DNA from: Planosporangium sp963837285
GTDB lineage: Bacteria > Actinomycetota > Actinomycetes > Mycobacteriales > Micromonosporaceae
DNA length: 64,000 nucleotides
Direction of reading: 5' to 3'
Assembly (NCBI GenBank): GCA_963837285.1
Contig: CAWIMS010000003.1
Location: forward strand, 1 to 64,000
The translations under genes and the position numbers were made by a program. This document shows, piece after piece, positions 62,895-64,000 of the stretch (position 1 is the first letter of the stretch; the number at the start of each line of letters is the position of its first letter). The notes beneath the pieces were generated by a model that saw only the letters and a program-made list of their open reading frames with translations, was not told the origin of the DNA and ran no database searches.

Positions 62895-63572
62895 ATGACT
62901 GCGCCGGCGCGGACGCGTACCGACGAGGACATCCAGCGCGACGTCCAGGAAGAGCTGCGCTGGGACGCCCGCCTGCAACCCAACGAGATCGGCGTCGTGG
63001 CCAGGGACGGCGTGGTGACGCTGACCGGTTGGGTGGACAGCTACCTGAAGAAGTGGGCGGCGGAACGGGCGGCGCACCGGGTGCGCGGCGTCGTGGTGGT
63101 CGCCAACGACATCGAGGTCCGGCTACCCACCGCCGTGGAGCGCACCGACACGGACGTCGCCGCGGCGGTGACCCGCGCGCTGGAGTGGGACGCCCAGGTG
63201 CCGATCGAGAAGCTCGATCTCACCGTGTCCAAGGGATGGGTGACCATCCACGGCGAGGTGGAGTGGGAGTACCAGCGGCGGGCCGCCGAACGGGTTGTCC
63301 GCAACATCTCGGGCGTCCGTGGCGTGACCAACCTGATCAGCGTCAAGCCACGCATCGAGCCGTCGCCGGACGAGCTGAAACGACGCATCGAGGCGGCGCT
63401 CGTCCGCAGCGCCGAGACCGACGCGGAGCGGATCACCGTCGAGGTGCAGCGCGGCCGCGTCGTGGTCAAGGGCCAGGTCCGGTCGTGGGCCGAGCACGAG
63501 GAGGCGGAACGGGTGGCCTGGTCGGCGCCGGGAGTGACCACTGTGGACAACCGTATCGTGGTCGAGCCCTGA
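62895..63572 (+). CDS. Triple BON-domain protein
   Basis: 225 aa. Three BON domains (residues about 10-78, 85-150 and 155-224), each with the hydrophobic core and a central GxV-xL-xG turn (DGVVTLTGWVDS, KGWVTIHGEVEW, RGRVVVKGQVRS). No signal peptide or TM, so it is probably cytoplasmic or membrane-peripheral. Good site GAGGAGG before ATG. BON proteins bind phospholipids or stabilise envelopes under stress. Confidence 0.9.
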   Translation: MTAPARTRTDEDIQRDVQEELRWDARLQPNEIGVVARDGVVTLTGWVDSYLKKWAAERAAHRVRGVVVVANDIEVRLPTAVERTDTDVAAAVTRALEWDAQVPIEKLDLTVSKGWVTIHGEVEWEYQRRAAERVVRNISGVRGVTNLISVKPRIEPSPDELKRRIEAALVRSAETDAERITVEVQRGRVVVKGQVRSWAEHEEAERVAWSAPGVTTVDNRIVVEP

Positions 63573-63696
63573 CACCGGGCTGCCCGTTCGTGGCGCCCGC
63601 CCGCTCGCCGTGGGAGTCCATCGTGGACATCGATAGGCCGATCCGGAGATCCCAGGATGCGTTGCCCGACGCGCGGATCCGGGACGGCGGCTAGCC

Positions 63697-64000
63697 ATGG
63701 ACCGCACGGATTTCATCGAGATCGTCGCGCGGGCGATCAGCGGTGACCCGGACACCGCGGAACTCGGGGTACACGCCGTCCTCCAGACCCTCGGTGAGCG
63801 GTTCGGCGCCGACGGGAACCGGCAGCTCGTCACCGAACTGCCGCCGGAGCTGGGACCGTGGCTGTACACCGCCGGGCCGGCGCAACGGTTCGACGCCGAG
63901 GAGTTCGTGCGCCGCGTCGCGGAGCGCGAGGGGACCGATCCGGCGATCGCGGAACGGCACGTCCGGGCGGTCCTGATCGCGCTGTCCCGGGCGATGAGCG
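63697..64000 (+). CDS. DUF2267 protein (3' end outside window)
   Basis: Starts MDRTDFIEIVARAISG; contains HAVLQTLGERFGADG and ELGPWLYTAGPAQRFDAEEF, typical of DUF2267. The frame is open to the window edge. DUF2267 genes often sit with BON, Usp or other stress genes, as here after the BON protein. Function unknown. Confidence 0.8.
   Translation, partial: MDRTDFIEIVARAISGDPDTAELGVHAVLQTLGERFGADGNRQLVTELPPELGPWLYTAGPAQRFDAEEFVRRVAEREGTDPAIAERHVRAVLIALSRAMS

Overview
The window is high-GC actinomycete chromosome. GC-rich third codon positions, many GTG and TTG starts, 4-nt GTGA/ATGA gene overlaps, an AfsR-type SARP regulator, HTH/NB-ARC/TPR regulators and a secreted lectin-like protein all fit. 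The overall style suggests Micromonosporaceae or a close relative, but no gene here proves the family. I recognised no rRNA, tRNA, CRISPR array, transposase or integrase.

Layout. 1-12.7 kb is the right part of a polyketide locus. It holds two iterative, PUFA/enediyne-like PKS proteins (KS-AT-ACP-KR and KS-AT-DH-PPTase), a free ACP, an alpha/beta hydrolase and a GT1 glycosyltransferase, all coupled by 4-nt overlaps, then an MFS exporter with an extra C-terminal domain. 12.8-14.0 kb is a patch of truncated gene remnants leading into a GtrA gene. 14.5-25.5 kb carries a secreted tachylectin-like protein, an AfsR/SARP regulator, an alpha/beta hydrolase fused to a LuxR HTH, an OsmC protein, a TreT-like glycosyltransferase, FtsH, a HAD phosphatase, a broken regulator and a small secreted protein. 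25.9-35.3 kb has membrane and hypothetical genes, an HTH-NB-ARC-TPR regulator, a secreted fascin-like protein, a 14-bp minisatellite, an acyl-CoA carboxyltransferase and a flippase. 35.4-40.0 kb has a chemoreceptor and a GntR-PP2C-SLOG operon divergent from three overlapping tiny ORFs.

40.1-44.6 kb is a compact type III PKS locus: a condensation-type acyltransferase divergent from dpgA, dpgB and an FAD monooxygenase, with no dpgC or dpgD. 44.6-54 kb has a sulfatase-fold membrane enzyme, two DinB proteins, an ArsR-controlled MMPL transporter and a PadR-ABC-FtsX operon. 54.2-59.1 kb is a serine protease, MoxR, DUF58 and two VWA genes. 59.1-64 kb has a methyltransferase, a gene fragment, a MoaD/ThiS plus BNR-repeat pair, a TIM-barrel isomerase, a three-BON protein and the start of a DUF2267 gene.

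Two stretches (1-2.1 kb and 54.5-59.1 kb) change reading frame roughly every 100-200 bases although domain motifs stay intact. Indel errors in the sequence explain this better than gene decay, so genes there are annotated as single loci with frameshifts. Isolated single-base frameshifts also occur near 13,410, 31,285 and 36,138.

Most interesting candidates: the split PKS pair with its tailoring operon; the minimal dpgA-dpgB-monooxygenase-acyltransferase locus; the GntR/PP2C/SLOG unit facing three micro-ORFs through paired TTGTC-N4-GACAA sites; the MoaD/BNR pair; and a recurring terminator style in which long hairpins overlap stop codons.
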